A DNA stretch of 64,000 nt from Woeseiaceae bacterium (GTDB taxonomy: Bacteria; Pseudomonadota; Gammaproteobacteria; Steroidobacterales; Woeseiaceae). The position numbers were made by a program, and so were the translations under genes. The notes beneath the pieces are model-generated. The model ran no database searches. It was not told where the DNA came from and saw nothing but the letters and a program-made list of their open reading frames with translations. Position 1 is the first letter of the stretch. Every line of letters begins with the position of its first letter. Positions 17,017 to 29,693 of this stretch are shown one piece after another. The stretch spans positions 1 through 64,000 of the forward strand of contig JANQPG010000024.1 of assembly GCA_028289545.1 (NCBI GenBank), written 5' to 3'.

Positions 17017-18819
17017 ATGACCCCCTACAAAGCGCCGCTGCGCGATATCCGATTCGTCACTCAGGAACTCCTCAACTACGAGAAGCATTACGAGTCGCTG
17101 CCTGACTGCGACGAGGTCAACCTGGAGCTGTTCGACTCCATCCTGGACGAAATCGCCAAGTTCACTGAAGAAGTGGTGGCTCCGCTAAATGCGGTTGGCG
17201 ACCAGGTGGGTTGTGAGTTGCGGGAGGACGGCGAAGTAGAAACGCCGCCCGGATTCAAAGAGGCCTACCAGCAATACGTCGAGGGCGGCTGGCCGACGCT
17301 TGACCAGCCCGCTCGATACGGTGGTCAGGACCTCCCGATGTCGATCGGCTTGCCGATGCGCGAGATGAGCGGCACCGCAAACTGGTCATGGTCCATGTAC
17401 GGCGGACTATCTCACGGCGCCATGGAAACCATCAACGAGCACGGTTCGGAAGAGCAGAAAGACCTGTTCATGGAACCGCTGGTCAGCGGCCGATGGACCG
17501 GCACGATGTGTCTCACCGAAGCGCACTGTGGCACGGACCTCGGTCTACTCAAGACCAAAGCAGAGCCGGCCCTGGACGGCGCTTACAGGATCACGGGCTC
17601 GAAGATATTCATTTCTTCGGGCGAACACGATATGGCCGAAAACATTGTGCATATCGTGCTGGCCCGGCTCGCAGACTCACCCCCGGGCACGAAGGGCATC
17701 TCGTTGTTCATCGTTCCGAAGTATTTGTGCAATGAGGACGGCTCGATCGGTGAGCGCAACGGTGTCACTTGCGGCGCGCTCGAACACAAGATGGGCATTC
17801 ACGGCAACGCGACGTGCGTAATGAACTTCGATGGCGCAACCGGCTACTTGATTGGCGAACCCAACAAGGGCCTCCAGTACATGTTTACGTTCATGAACTT
17901 CGCGAGACTGGGCACGGGACTGCAAGGGCTTGCGCACAGCGAACTCGCGTTGCAGAAGTCGGTCGCCTACTCGCGGGACCGATTGCAGATGCGCTCTTTG
18001 TCCGGCCCCAAGAATCCTCAAGGGCCCGCCGACCCGATCATCGTTCATCCTGACGTCCGCCGAATGTTGCTGACGCAGAAAGCACTGACGGAAGGCGGCA
18101 GGGCCCTGATCTACTTTACGGGCAAGCTGGGCGACATCTTAACCAAGTCGGATGATCCGGCAGCTCGTGAGCTCGCTGACCAGTCACTCGGCGTCCTGAC
18201 GCCCATCGTCAAAGCGTTCCTGACCGAAACCGGGTTCGAATGCGCCAACCTGGGCCTGCAGTGCTTCGGCGGTCACGGCTACATTGCCGAATGGGGCGTC
18301 GAGCAAAACGTGCGCGACGCGCGAATCGGCATGCTGTACGAAGGCACGACGGGCATCCAGGCCCTCGATCTACTGGGTCGGAAAGTGCTTGGCACACGCG
18401 GCAAAGCGCTCGATCCGATTATCGGAGCCATCCTCGAATTCTGCCGGCGGTCTCAGGACTGCAAGGAACTCCGCCCGCATCTCAAGACGCTGCGCCAGCT
18501 GACCAAACAGTGGAAATCGCTGACCCGGAAGATCGGCTTCGCGGCAATGCGCGACAGGGATGCCGTGGGCGCCGCGTCCGTCGACTACATGATGTACTCT
18601 GGCTACCTGCTGTTGGCCGTTGCCTGGGCCGCAAGCGCCAGGGTCGCACGCAAGAAACTCGAAGAAGGCACGTCGGAAACGGCGTTTTACGAGTCAAAAA
18701 TTCGAACGGCCGATTTCTACTTCGCCAAGCTCCTGCCGCGGACGACGTCGCTGTATGAAACCATGATCGCTGGATCAGACACGTTGATGAGCATTGACGA
18801 AGACCAGTTCGTCTTTTGA
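17017..18819 (+). CDS. Acyl-CoA dehydrogenase (FadE-type, with C-terminal extension)
   Basis: FAD enzyme for the first step of beta-oxidation. The 600-residue product has the N-terminal YKAPLRDIRFV opening of the large acyl-CoA dehydrogenases, the substrate and flavin blocks MCLTEAHCGTDLG and ITGSKIFISSGEHD, the catalytic-base region MLYEGTTGIQALDLLGRK, and a C-terminal acyl-CoA dehydrogenase-like extension. A GTG at 17005 would add only four residues; ATG 17017 matches the usual family start. It is first in a fadE-fadB-fadA run and directly downstream of the palindromic operator. Preferred chain length cannot be read from the sequence. Confidence 0.92.
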   Translation: MTPYKAPLRDIRFVTQELLNYEKHYESLPDCDEVNLELFDSILDEIAKFTEEVVAPLNAVGDQVGCELREDGEVETPPGFKEAYQQYVEGGWPTLDQPARYGGQDLPMSIGLPMREMSGTANWSWSMYGGLSHGAMETINEHGSEEQKDLFMEPLVSGRWTGTMCLTEAHCGTDLGLLKTKAEPALDGAYRITGSKIFISSGEHDMAENIVHIVLARLADSPPGTKGISLFIVPKYLCNEDGSIGERNGVTCGALEHKMGIHGNATCVMNFDGATGYLIGEPNKGLQYMFTFMNFARLGTGLQGLAHSELALQKSVAYSRDRLQMRSLSGPKNPQGPADPIIVHPDVRRMLLTQKALTEGGRALIYFTGKLGDILTKSDDPAARELADQSLGVLTPIVKAFLTETGFECANLGLQCFGGHGYIAEWGVEQNVRDARIGMLYEGTTGIQALDLLGRKVLGTRGKALDPIIGAILEFCRRSQDCKELRPHLKTLRQLTKQWKSLTRKIGFAAMRDRDAVGAASVDYMMYSGYLLLAVAWAASARVARKKLEEGTSETAFYESKIRTADFYFAKLLPRTTSLYETMIAGSDTLMSIDEDQFVF

Positions 18820-18852
18820 GCCATGCCCGTCAACTCCCAAGAAGGAACCCAA

Positions 18853-22213
<3,361 letters not shown>

Positions 22214-22288
22214 CCATACTCAGCTGCTGGCGGCGGTCGAAGCGGGATTTACGTCGCTCGACTATTGCTGATTGGTTCGCTCACTGGT

Positions 22289-22309
22289 GGGCTCCGACAT
22301 GCGGAGCCC
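22289..22309. terminator. Hairpin terminator between convergent genes
   Basis: GGGCTCCG at 22289-22296 pairs perfectly with CGGAGCCC at 22302-22309 across a five-base loop. The T-rich tail on the + side is short (CTTTTCC at 22321). It separates fadA from the convergent small gene and may serve both. Confidence 0.6.
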
Positions 22310-22326
22310 GATGCGCACGTCTTTTC

Positions 22327-22560
22327 CTAGGCGGCTGTACGACCGGCTTTCTCGAGAAACTCTTTGCCTTTTCCGGTCACTGACACAGTCTTGTCAGACC
22401 CGCCATTCGAAGCAACGCTGACTAACCCCGCGTCGACCGCATCCTCCCAGATCGTGAGCCGAGGGCAAGAGGTGCGCCAGGCCTCCATCACTTCCTCATA
22501 AGCACGGGGTCGTCCAGCAATCCACTCGACGAGGTCAAGCACCAATGGTTCATTCTCCAC
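22327..22560 (-). CDS. Small conserved hypothetical protein (77 aa)
   Basis: A short protein with PRAYEEVMEAWRTSCPRLTIWEDAVDAGLV in the middle and SVTGKGKEFLEKAG at the end. The pattern looks like a compact winged-helix or regulatory-type domain and I recall similar short proteins in proteobacterial genomes, but I know of no function. It is convergent with fadA. The start sits just after a GGAGGT-like stretch, which supports a real gene. Confidence 0.7.
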   Translation of the reverse strand: MENEPLVLDLVEWIAGRPRAYEEVMEAWRTSCPRLTIWEDAVDAGLVSVASNGGSDKTVSVTGKGKEFLEKAGRTAA

Positions 22561-22650
22561 CTGTACCTCCCGAACTCACATATCTGCGATTGCTGGCTAA
22601 TTGTACCTCGCGACCGAAAGGATAGCCTTGCTATCAAACCTACGGCGAAA

Positions 22651-22684
22651 GCGAGGCGCAAACCCTCCGAAGTTTACGCCTCGC
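22651..22684 (-). terminator. Strong hairpin, probable terminator of the 22743-24341 gene
   Basis: GCGAGGCGCAAAC at 22651-22663 pairs with GTTTACGCCTCGC at 22672-22684 with a single mismatch and an eight-base loop. On the minus strand TTTCGCC follows, a weak T-run. A second small inverted repeat, GATAGC-CTT-GCTATC, lies at 22621-22635. Together they end the lipoprotein transcript or act as a 3' stabilising structure. Confidence 0.55.
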
Positions 22685-22742
22685 GGTCTTCCAGCCATCG
22701 AAAGCCGGTCAGCGAAGAGCCAGGCTACTTATCCTGACAGAT

Positions 22743-24341
22743 TTACTCCTCTGCAAATACGTAGAGCTGAGCATCGTCAACATCGGACGTGACGAAAACC
22801 AAACCAAACGCTTCATCGACGGCTATGTCCGATGGATCTCTGATTCCCTGACCCTGGCCGTCAACTTCAACGGCAATCGAATATCTCGCCAATTCGGCAG
22901 AGTCTTCCAGGTTCAGTTCAATCAGAAGACCGGCATTCAACCCGTCTGCTCCGTCTTCGGTTTCCCATTCTTCCGTCACAAAAGACAACCCGGATCCGTC
23001 ACCCGAAATCGCAATTCCGCTAACGACGAAGTCGTCGTAAGCTGACGGCAGTTCCGAGGTCTGCACGACACCTTCGACGATCCGGTAGAGCACCTTGGTG
23101 CCCTCACCCGACGTCATTGTGTAATACGTGTTCAGGTTGGCAGAGTAGTCGAGTGACTCAAACAAATGATCCTGATCGACAATTGGGATCGGAAAGGAAG
23201 TCAAAATATTCCCCTGCAGATCGAAGGTTATGATCTGGCTCCCTTCCGTCGATTCGTCTGACACCATAAGTGCTATGGTCTGTGTTGCGGCATCAAAAGA
23301 GATTGCTTCGAAACTACCCTGCATGGATTCGATTTCGAACAGCAGGCTGTTGTCTCCCTCGATAGCGCCTTTTCGCACCTCACCAAAATCCGTGACGTAG
23401 TAAAGCTCCCCGTTGGCAGGGTCAAAATCAATGCCTGAAGGTTGGTCAAACTCCAGTTCCGGCGCCGAAACCAGATCCAGCAGGTCCTCGGTCGCACGAC
23501 TCGGGTCAGGCTCCGCTTCAAACAATGTTACCGACTGATCTGCATCGGAGTTACTGGTAAGGAATTCGGGGGCTTCCGAATCAAGCAGCACGAGGCCACT
23601 GGTATAGCCCGTATCCAGCGACCATATCGAACCAATTTCTCCGCTCAGGCTGGCCGTAACAATCAGTGTTTGACTGCCGGCATCACCTTCCGCCAATGCA
23701 GCTATATAGACCGTACCCTCATCGACGGTCAGGCCGGTGACTTGCGTATTGGCAAAACTGGCATCAAGAAGAGCTTCGCCCACGCTGCCGTCGCTGGAAA
23801 CAGTAACAATCCTGCTTGTCGAGCGGGCATCGATGACGATCGCGGAGCCGGACAACTCATCGTATCCTACGGCCTGTATCTCGAAGTCCAGTTGAACAAG
23901 CGTTTCGCTCGAAAGCGTAGCGTCTTGCAACAGTACAACTCTGGAGTCGGACGTACTCAGGTAGTAGCTGCCGTTACCCAGATACTCTATCCCGGTAATC
24001 GTTTCGGCTGATTCCAGGTCAATTTCGGCTTCCTCCGAAACGGCGCCCTCGGGAGAAAGATAGACGACTGCACCTTCCGCCCCAACAAACACAAATTCTC
24101 CGCGATCGCTGTTGAGTGTTGCTCCGGTCAGTTCCGCCTGACTGGCGATCGATTGTGCCAGCGGTAAGGTAAAGTCGAGCTGTAACTCGCCGTCGGGCTG
24201 TATCGACACAATATCCGTCAACGGCGGGCCCGGATCCGGGGCCGGATCGGTCGTAGACCCGCTGGAACCACCACATCCAGCCACCACTGCCAACATTCCC
24301 GTCAGGGTGACGGGCATCAGAATTCGCTTCTTCACGTTCAA
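22743..24341 (-). CDS. Lipoprotein with propeller-like repeats (SdiA-regulated-like)
   Basis: A 532-residue exported protein with a lipoprotein signal (TGMLAVVAGCGGSSGS) and an acidic, low-Lys mature part. Repeating beta-rich units such as ITGIEYLGNGSYYLST, SGIDFDPANGELYYVTDFGEV and FEAISFDAATQTIALMVSDE resemble the SdiA-regulated / NHL-like propeller family, in which a protein reports a stored value rather than catalysing a known reaction. I cannot assign a function. It ends at a strong hairpin, and the membrane-tethered LuxR-type gene lies upstream on the same strand about 200 bases away. Confidence 0.7.
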   Translation of the reverse strand: MNVKKRILMPVTLTGMLAVVAGCGGSSGSTTDPAPDPGPPLTDIVSIQPDGELQLDFTLPLAQSIASQAELTGATLNSDRGEFVFVGAEGAVVYLSPEGAVSEEAEIDLESAETITGIEYLGNGSYYLSTSDSRVVLLQDATLSSETLVQLDFEIQAVGYDELSGSAIVIDARSTSRIVTVSSDGSVGEALLDASFANTQVTGLTVDEGTVYIAALAEGDAGSQTLIVTASLSGEIGSIWSLDTGYTSGLVLLDSEAPEFLTSNSDADQSVTLFEAEPDPSRATEDLLDLVSAPELEFDQPSGIDFDPANGELYYVTDFGEVRKGAIEGDNSLLFEIESMQGSFEAISFDAATQTIALMVSDESTEGSQIITFDLQGNILTSFPIPIVDQDHLFESLDYSANLNTYYTMTSGEGTKVLYRIVEGVVQTSELPSAYDDFVVSGIAISGDGSGLSFVTEEWETEDGADGLNAGLLIELNLEDSAELARYSIAVEVDGQGQGIRDPSDIAVDEAFGLVFVTSDVDDAQLYVFAEE

Positions 24342-24542
24342 GCTCCTTTAACAAATGGAGCTCAAACCCTATTCGCGAATTGACGACTCACAATTTCACA
24401 TAGGTCTGATACGCAATCTCTCGATAAATCAATTTCTTAGATCTTGCCATCTAACATTTGTGATATGGCCGGGTTAGCCTTCGAGGGAAGAATCTTTCCG
24501 CTATGCGAGACTGTTTTGTTTGCGGCAATGAAGGCACAGCGG

Positions 24543-25121
24543 CTAACTCTCTACCAGCAGCAGATCCTCCAGAAAGAATGCCGATAGTTCCGCCCGGCTG
24601 TTGATATTCGCCTTTTCATACAATGAGGTGGATTGCTGCCGTGTCGTACCCGGGCTCGTGCCGCGAACGTATGAGATCTCCTTGATGCTCAGGCCCTTGA
24701 GCAACAACAAAGCGACTTCCTTCTCGGCCTTGGACAAGCCCCACTCTTCGAATTGCATTGAAATCAAGCGGCTGAAGCCTTTCATCGTGTCGGAGGCTTT
24801 TTGTTTCCACTGCTCTATGTCTTCATGCTGACGGATGATCTGCGAAGTTAGCGCCAGGTTGGCTCGCGACAGTGTGAGTGGCAGATAGCGCCACAAGTAT
24901 CCCAGTATCGCCAACGTCAATGCCAAATAGCCGATATCCACTAGCCAGAAAAGGACACCTTCTTCATTCTGAATGTCCTCAATCAGATCCAGCACCGCAA
25001 ATACGGCCACCAGTAAAATGGCAAAGCCCACCCAGAGACGCTCGAACAGCGTCATCTCGTACAATTCGGCAATCTGGCTGTGGGTTAGATGCTCACTATT
25101 TAGGTGCTTGAATTTAAACAT
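24543..25121 (-). CDS. Membrane-tethered LuxR-type HTH regulator
   Basis: An unusual 192-residue regulator. Residues about 29-47 (LWVGFAILLVAVFAVLDLI) and 58-80 (LFWLVDIGYLALTLAILGYLW) are two likely membrane helices with an acidic linker. A short coiled-coil-like stretch (IIRQHEDIEQWKQKASDTMKG) leads into a C-terminal LuxR/GerE helix-turn-helix: LSKAEKEVALLLLKGLSIKEISYVRGTSPGTTRQQSTSLYEKANINSRAEL. No receiver or autoinducer domain is present. It may sense membrane or envelope state and act from the membrane. The downstream lipoprotein gene is a possible target. Confidence 0.82.
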   Translation of the reverse strand: MFKFKHLNSEHLTHSQIAELYEMTLFERLWVGFAILLVAVFAVLDLIEDIQNEEGVLFWLVDIGYLALTLAILGYLWRYLPLTLSRANLALTSQIIRQHEDIEQWKQKASDTMKGFSRLISMQFEEWGLSKAEKEVALLLLKGLSIKEISYVRGTSPGTTRQQSTSLYEKANINSRAELSAFFLEDLLLVES

Positions 25122-25251
25122 GACGTTTGACCTGGCATATGCTCCGGAAAGCCTACGCGAACGGTACTATGAGTTTGAGGCGCCACGCAGTAACTTTGTG
25201 TATTTGCAAACAGTAAAGTAGCCAATGCGGCACAATCGTTTCATCGCGTTT

Positions 25252-26127
25252 CTATGCGGCTAGCTGCGCATAGAGCTGGGCGATTCCCGTAATGTTGTCG
25301 CCTCCGATCCCGTCACGGACGCCAGTGGCATAGACTTCACCAGCACACAGGGACAACGGCACGGCAGCTGAATACCGCTGAGCTGAATGGCCAAGCAACG
25401 TGAAATCCTTGGCGACCAGGTCGATGGGAAAAGCGGGCGCCCATTTGCTTGAGATCATTGCTGCCGCAGACATCTTTGCAGCGGGGCTGCATACCGGGGT
25501 CGAACCAATGATCTCAACGGCCAAACCCATGTCGATGCCAGCCTTTTGGGCGAAACCGATCAGTTCGGCCATGACCCCGAGTTGAGTCCCGAAAAGCGCG
25601 TTTACCATCAGTTTCACGGTGGCGCCGGCCCCAATGTCGCCCGCGTGGTGCAAAGCACCGGCCATAGGCTCCAGTACCGGCGCTACTCGGTCGAACGTCT
25701 CCTTCGCGCCGCCGACGAAGAAGATTAGCTGCCCGGCTTCCGCCTGAGGTCGGGACCCGGCCAGGGGTGCGTCGACGAGTGTGCGTCCCTGTGCATTGAA
25801 AGTTCCAGCGAGCTCGCGCACGTAAGGCACCGATAACGTTGAACACTCGATGGCCACTGTATTTTCGCCGAGAGCTTGAAGCGCCCCGCCGTTCCTATTC
25901 AGCCATACATGGCGAGAAGCGTCATCGTCCCGAACCATCGATATGACAAACTCAGCATTTGCGGCAGCCGACTTGGGCGAGTCTGCGATTGTCACGCCGT
26001 TAGCGGACAAGAAGTCCGCGCGCGCCTGCGTGCGGTTCCAAACGGTTACGCGGTGGCCAGCGTCAGCCAGTTTGGCCGCCATGCGGCTGCCCATCGCGCC
26101 CAGTCCGAGGAAAGCTATCCGGTTCAT
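25252..26127 (-). CDS. NAD(P)-dependent oxidoreductase, 3-hydroxyisobutyrate dehydrogenase family
   Basis: Beta-hydroxyacid dehydrogenase of 291 residues. The Rossmann motif is GLGAMGSRMAAKLADAGHRV at the N-terminus, the substrate-loop region reads DAPLAGSRPQAEAGQL, and the catalytic Lys lies in GAGATVKLMVNALFGTQ. The pattern is close to the glyoxylate/succinic-semialdehyde reductase branch. It is divergent from a LysR regulator, the usual arrangement for a regulated target. The exact substrate is not evident. Confidence 0.88.
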   Translation of the reverse strand: MNRIAFLGLGAMGSRMAAKLADAGHRVTVWNRTQARADFLSANGVTIADSPKSAAANAEFVISMVRDDDASRHVWLNRNGGALQALGENTVAIECSTLSVPYVRELAGTFNAQGRTLVDAPLAGSRPQAEAGQLIFFVGGAKETFDRVAPVLEPMAGALHHAGDIGAGATVKLMVNALFGTQLGVMAELIGFAQKAGIDMGLAVEIIGSTPVCSPAAKMSAAAMISSKWAPAFPIDLVAKDFTLLGHSAQRYSAAVPLSLCAGEVYATGVRDGIGGDNITGIAQLYAQLAA

Positions 26128-26234
26128 GTCTTGTCTCTCCGATTGCTCAAGCTTTGGAATGCGAGCATTGTCTTTGTTTTGATTTGCAAGTTAAATTAGT
26201 AAAAATGCAACATAATCGTGCAGAATACGCACTA

Positions 26235-27146
26235 ATGAATATCGACGCCCTGCGCCTTTTCACGGAAGTTGCCCACAAGCTGAACTTCGCCGCCGTTGCG
26301 GAGGATCGAGGCATCAATCCGTCATCTGTATCGCGGGTCATTGGACAGCTCGAAAAGCAACTCGGGCTACGACTCTTTCAGCGTACAACTCGCACAATGA
26401 CGCTTACCGAGGCGGGAGAAACCTACCTGCTGCGCGTGGCGCCGATCATTGATGAACTCGACGAGGCCGAAGAACACGCGCGGGCGATCAATTCCGGGCC
26501 GCTGGGCACCCTGCGTATGACCGCTTCGATCGCATTTGGCGAGCGCATGGTTGTCCCCCTCTTACCGGAATTCCGCGCAACCTATCCGGACGTGAAGCTG
26601 GAATTGCTTTTTACAGATACCAACGTCGACCTTGTCAGCGCCGGCATCGACCTGGCGATCCGCCTCGGTCCTCCACTCACCGGCGACGTCGTGGCTTCAC
26701 GTTTGTTTCCGACAACCTATCGAGTGGTCGCGAGCCCTGAGTACCTCAGCAACGCATCAACAATCGCCAAGCCGGAGGATCTGGCAGAACACGCTTGCAC
26801 TCTGTTTGCCTTGCCGGAATTTCGATCGGAGTGGCGTTTCAAATCGCGCGCCAGGAAGAACCTCGATGAGGTCATTGCCGTGTCGATTCCCGGTGGGACA
26901 GTCGTGTCGTCAGCGTTGAGCCTACGGTCTGTCGTACTGGGCGGTGGCGGGCCTGCCCTCCTCGCCGATTGGCTGATCGGTGAGGATGTCTCCGCGGGAA
27001 GGCTCGTTGATGTTTTGCCGGATTACGAAGCGACAGCGACCAGCTTCAATACGGCTGCCTGGATCCTGTACGCCAGCCGCGCGTACCTTCCGCAGAAGGT
27101 GCGGGTGACGATCGATTTCCTGAGGGAGCGACTTGGCCGAATCTGA
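26235..27146 (+). CDS. LysR-family transcriptional regulator
   Basis: A 303-residue regulator from ATG 26235; the open frame reaches upstream to 26154, but the family start is MNIDALRLFTEVAHKLNFAAVAEDRGINPSSVSR. The N-terminal winged helix is followed by a LysR substrate-binding domain (RTTRTMTLTEAGETYL linker, then LGTLRMTASIAFGERMVVPLL). It is divergent from the oxidoreductase across 107 bases containing a TTGCA...TGCAA half-site pair at 26184-26210 that could be its operator. Confidence 0.9.
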   Translation: MNIDALRLFTEVAHKLNFAAVAEDRGINPSSVSRVIGQLEKQLGLRLFQRTTRTMTLTEAGETYLLRVAPIIDELDEAEEHARAINSGPLGTLRMTASIAFGERMVVPLLPEFRATYPDVKLELLFTDTNVDLVSAGIDLAIRLGPPLTGDVVASRLFPTTYRVVASPEYLSNASTIAKPEDLAEHACTLFALPEFRSEWRFKSRARKNLDEVIAVSIPGGTVVSSALSLRSVVLGGGGPALLADWLIGEDVSAGRLVDVLPDYEATATSFNTAAWILYASRAYLPQKVRVTIDFLRERLGRI

Positions 27147-27187
27147 GCGTGACCGCGGGGCGCTCACGGGCACGGCAGCGGTCAGTC

Positions 27188-27445
27188 TCATTTGTCGCTA
27201 CACAAGCGCACGTCGTGCACCAGAGTCATTCTCAACATCTGGCGCCGCAGAAGATCCAGTCGCTTCTCGGGCAGATGAAGCTGCAAAGAGATCGAGATCG
27301 ATCGTTCCTCGATTTGGTCGGAAAAGTGAAACTCAGTTGGAATTGTGGCGAACGTTGTCAGTATGTCTCCAACACGACCAAGCACCGTCGGATCGCGATC
27401 CGCGGTGATGATCAGTTCCCATTTTGTTTCTTCTTCTTCCAACAC
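27188..27445 (-). CDS. Orphan ACT-domain protein, IlvM-like
   Basis: A protein of 85 residues that is essentially one ACT domain: WELIITADRDPTVLGRVGDILTTFATIPTEFHFSDQ followed by SISISLQLHLPEKRLDLLRRQMLRMTLVHDVRLC. This aligns by pattern with the small subunit of acetolactate synthase II (IlvM), which stabilises and regulates the catalytic subunit. The start is GTG at 27445 with GGAG nearby. No acetolactate synthase large subunit or branched-chain gene is in the window, so it may serve a distant partner or be a stand-alone ligand sensor. Confidence 0.72.
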   Translation of the reverse strand: MLEEEETKWELIITADRDPTVLGRVGDILTTFATIPTEFHFSDQIEERSISISLQLHLPEKRLDLLRRQMLRMTLVHDVRLCSDK

Positions 27446-27639
27446 GCCCTGCTCCGACAGCCTCTGCTAATTTCAATCACACACACCCGATCCTCCGATA
27501 GAATCGGGTTACTAATCGAAATAGCGATTGTCGGACGTGCAATCATTCGACGCTTACTCGTTGCTTGCAGGCTGCTTTGGGTTGTTGAAGGTCGTTCTGG
27601 AAGATCGTTTCGGACGCCGTGTCGACCTTGTTCGGACTG

Positions 27640-29583
27640 TCATCGAAGATGCGTCTCAAACCACTTCACGATCTCCACGTCTGAAGTCACTCGGTTCTCC
27701 GTTCTCCGCCAGCCATGACCTTCATCGGGGAACAGCACGTACCTCACTGCTACATCCCTCTTTCTGAGATGCTCCACGACCTGCTCGGCTTCGACTAACG
27801 GCACGTTCGTGTCGTTGGCGCCGTGCAGGACAATGGTTGGCGTGACGATACGGTCAATACGATGAATCGGCGAAAGGTCCCTAAGCAGATCCCCTTCTGT
27901 TGCTGGATCACCATACTCAATACTGGATATCGCCGCCATCCACGGTTCTGTATTCGCGAAGAATGTTTCAAAGTTCACGATGCCAAATAGATTTGCAGCA
28001 CCGGCAAACATTCCCGGGTACTCTGTGATACCGGCCATCACCATGTAGCCACCGTAGCTGCCGCCCATGATGCCGACGCGTTCCGGGTCCGCCAGACGCG
28101 CGTTGGTGACAAACTTCATCGTTGCTTCTATGTCCTTGATGGCATCGAAGCGCAGCCGGCCGTTGTCGAGATTGACGAAAGTCTTGCCGAACCCGGACGA
28201 CCCGCGGACATTGGGCGCGAATATCGCGATACCTCGGCTAAGAAGTGCCTGGTATGTGGCGTTGAACCAGGGTCGAGCCTGCGCCTCGGGTCCACCGTGA
28301 AAGCTGAGGACCATAGGGCCGGGGCTGTTCTGCCCGTGAGGCATGTACAACCAACCGCTGATCTTCAGCCCATCGTGTGCGGTGTACGTTCGGAGCTCCG
28401 GTCGCACCAATGCACCGAGGTCTACCCCTTCGTGTGGTGTCTTGGATATCTGAGTGAATGTGCCGCTAAGCGTATCGAGTCGCCATACATTTCGGGGCAT
28501 CGCCGGGCCAGATGCTGTAAGAAGAACCTGCGCGCCATCTATTGAGGCTTTCGGCGCGCCAGCTATTTCGGCCGGTAGCCTCGGTCCTGCGGTCATCTCC
28601 TCCGATTCCAAATCGAAGTAGGCCAATTCGCTACGCCCGTAGACGTTCCAGTTAAGCAATAGTCTGTTTTGATCCAGCTTCTCAATGCCGGCAAGTTCTG
28701 CGTCTTCCCGGCCGACCAGCACCACAGACGGTAGCGCAACGCCATCCGCAATATCGACCCGAGACAGCGCCAACATTTCGCGACCGATATTCGTCGCAAA
28801 CACCACGGTTTGGTTATCAATAAAGAGCGCGCTATGAGAGATCGCCACACCTTCATGAGGAGTCAGGAGCTGCTCATCGGCTGAATCGACGTGGACAAGA
28901 TAGAGATCGTTATCGCCGCGGCTGACCATGCGCTGGGCGAGTACGTGGGTGTTGTCCGGCGACAGTGTGCACACTCCAATGCCCTGGTTTCTGACAATCA
29001 GCCGGCTTTCTCCGGTCTGAGTGTCGTACAGCCAACAATCCATGCCGTTCTCACTGTCTGCATTGCTGGAATAAGTAAGAAAACGGCCGTCGTCGCTCCA
29101 ATCTCCCAACCAGTTGTTGACTCTTCCACCCGCCGTTATCATTCGCATCTCGCCACCCTCTTCCGGCAGCAGGTAGATTTGGGAGTTCAATCCACCTCCG
29201 GGAGCAATGGTGATGGCCAGAGTGCCGCTCGTAGGTGACCAACTCACTCCGCCGACCTGATCGTTGCTGTGCGTCACCTGCCGCAAGTTGCCACCGTCGG
29301 CATCGGCCATCCAGACGTTAGGGACGCCTGAGGCATTGGTCACGAATCCAATGCGTCCAGCGTCCGGCGAGAAGACTCCGCCAGTCGAATATCCGACTGC
29401 GCCCATCCGCGCCACCTGCTCGGTCAGATCGTATTGGTGATGTCCTTCCTGCTTTCCCCCTTCATCCAGGTTCATCTCAGGCTGAGTGTCCGCGCCTGCA
29501 TTTAAGTTACTGCTCTGAGAACACGCAACAATTGAACCCATGAAAAGCATTAGAAGCGCCGACGGCAACAGGTTTTTATTCAT
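27640..29583 (-). CDS. S9-family (prolyl-oligopeptidase-type) peptidase, lipoprotein
   Basis: Secreted serine peptidase of about 647 residues from ATG 29583, with a lipoprotein signal (SIVACSQSSN). The N-terminal part is a WD40/TolB-like propeller (GGVFSPDAGRIGFVTNASG, GGVSWSPTSGTLAI). The C-terminal alpha/beta hydrolase has the nucleophile in GIMGGSYGGYMVMAG, the Asp in LHGANDTNVP and the His in FPDEGHGW. Acylaminoacyl peptidase or dipeptidyl peptidase activity is likely. It follows the N-acyl-D-amino-acid deacylase on the same strand after about 110 bases and fits the local peptide-scavenging theme. Confidence 0.9.
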   Translation of the reverse strand: MNKNLLPSALLMLFMGSIVACSQSSNLNAGADTQPEMNLDEGGKQEGHHQYDLTEQVARMGAVGYSTGGVFSPDAGRIGFVTNASGVPNVWMADADGGNLRQVTHSNDQVGGVSWSPTSGTLAITIAPGGGLNSQIYLLPEEGGEMRMITAGGRVNNWLGDWSDDGRFLTYSSNADSENGMDCWLYDTQTGESRLIVRNQGIGVCTLSPDNTHVLAQRMVSRGDNDLYLVHVDSADEQLLTPHEGVAISHSALFIDNQTVVFATNIGREMLALSRVDIADGVALPSVVLVGREDAELAGIEKLDQNRLLLNWNVYGRSELAYFDLESEEMTAGPRLPAEIAGAPKASIDGAQVLLTASGPAMPRNVWRLDTLSGTFTQISKTPHEGVDLGALVRPELRTYTAHDGLKISGWLYMPHGQNSPGPMVLSFHGGPEAQARPWFNATYQALLSRGIAIFAPNVRGSSGFGKTFVNLDNGRLRFDAIKDIEATMKFVTNARLADPERVGIMGGSYGGYMVMAGITEYPGMFAGAANLFGIVNFETFFANTEPWMAAISSIEYGDPATEGDLLRDLSPIHRIDRIVTPTIVLHGANDTNVPLVEAEQVVEHLRKRDVAVRYVLFPDEGHGWRRTENRVTSDVEIVKWFETHLR

Positions 29584-29693
29584 GCGGAAGATCCTCGGTG
29601 CGGAAAACGAGAGAGTCGTCAAGCACAAATTCAAGTCGAAGCCCGATATGTACAGGTTCGGTTAGATTTGAGCTATCACACGCAAGCCATCGC

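Noticed and set aside
27149..27718. A 189-codon plus-strand frame across the ACT gene and the S9 3' end
   Set aside because: It is antisense to two recognisable proteins and its own sequence is low-quality.
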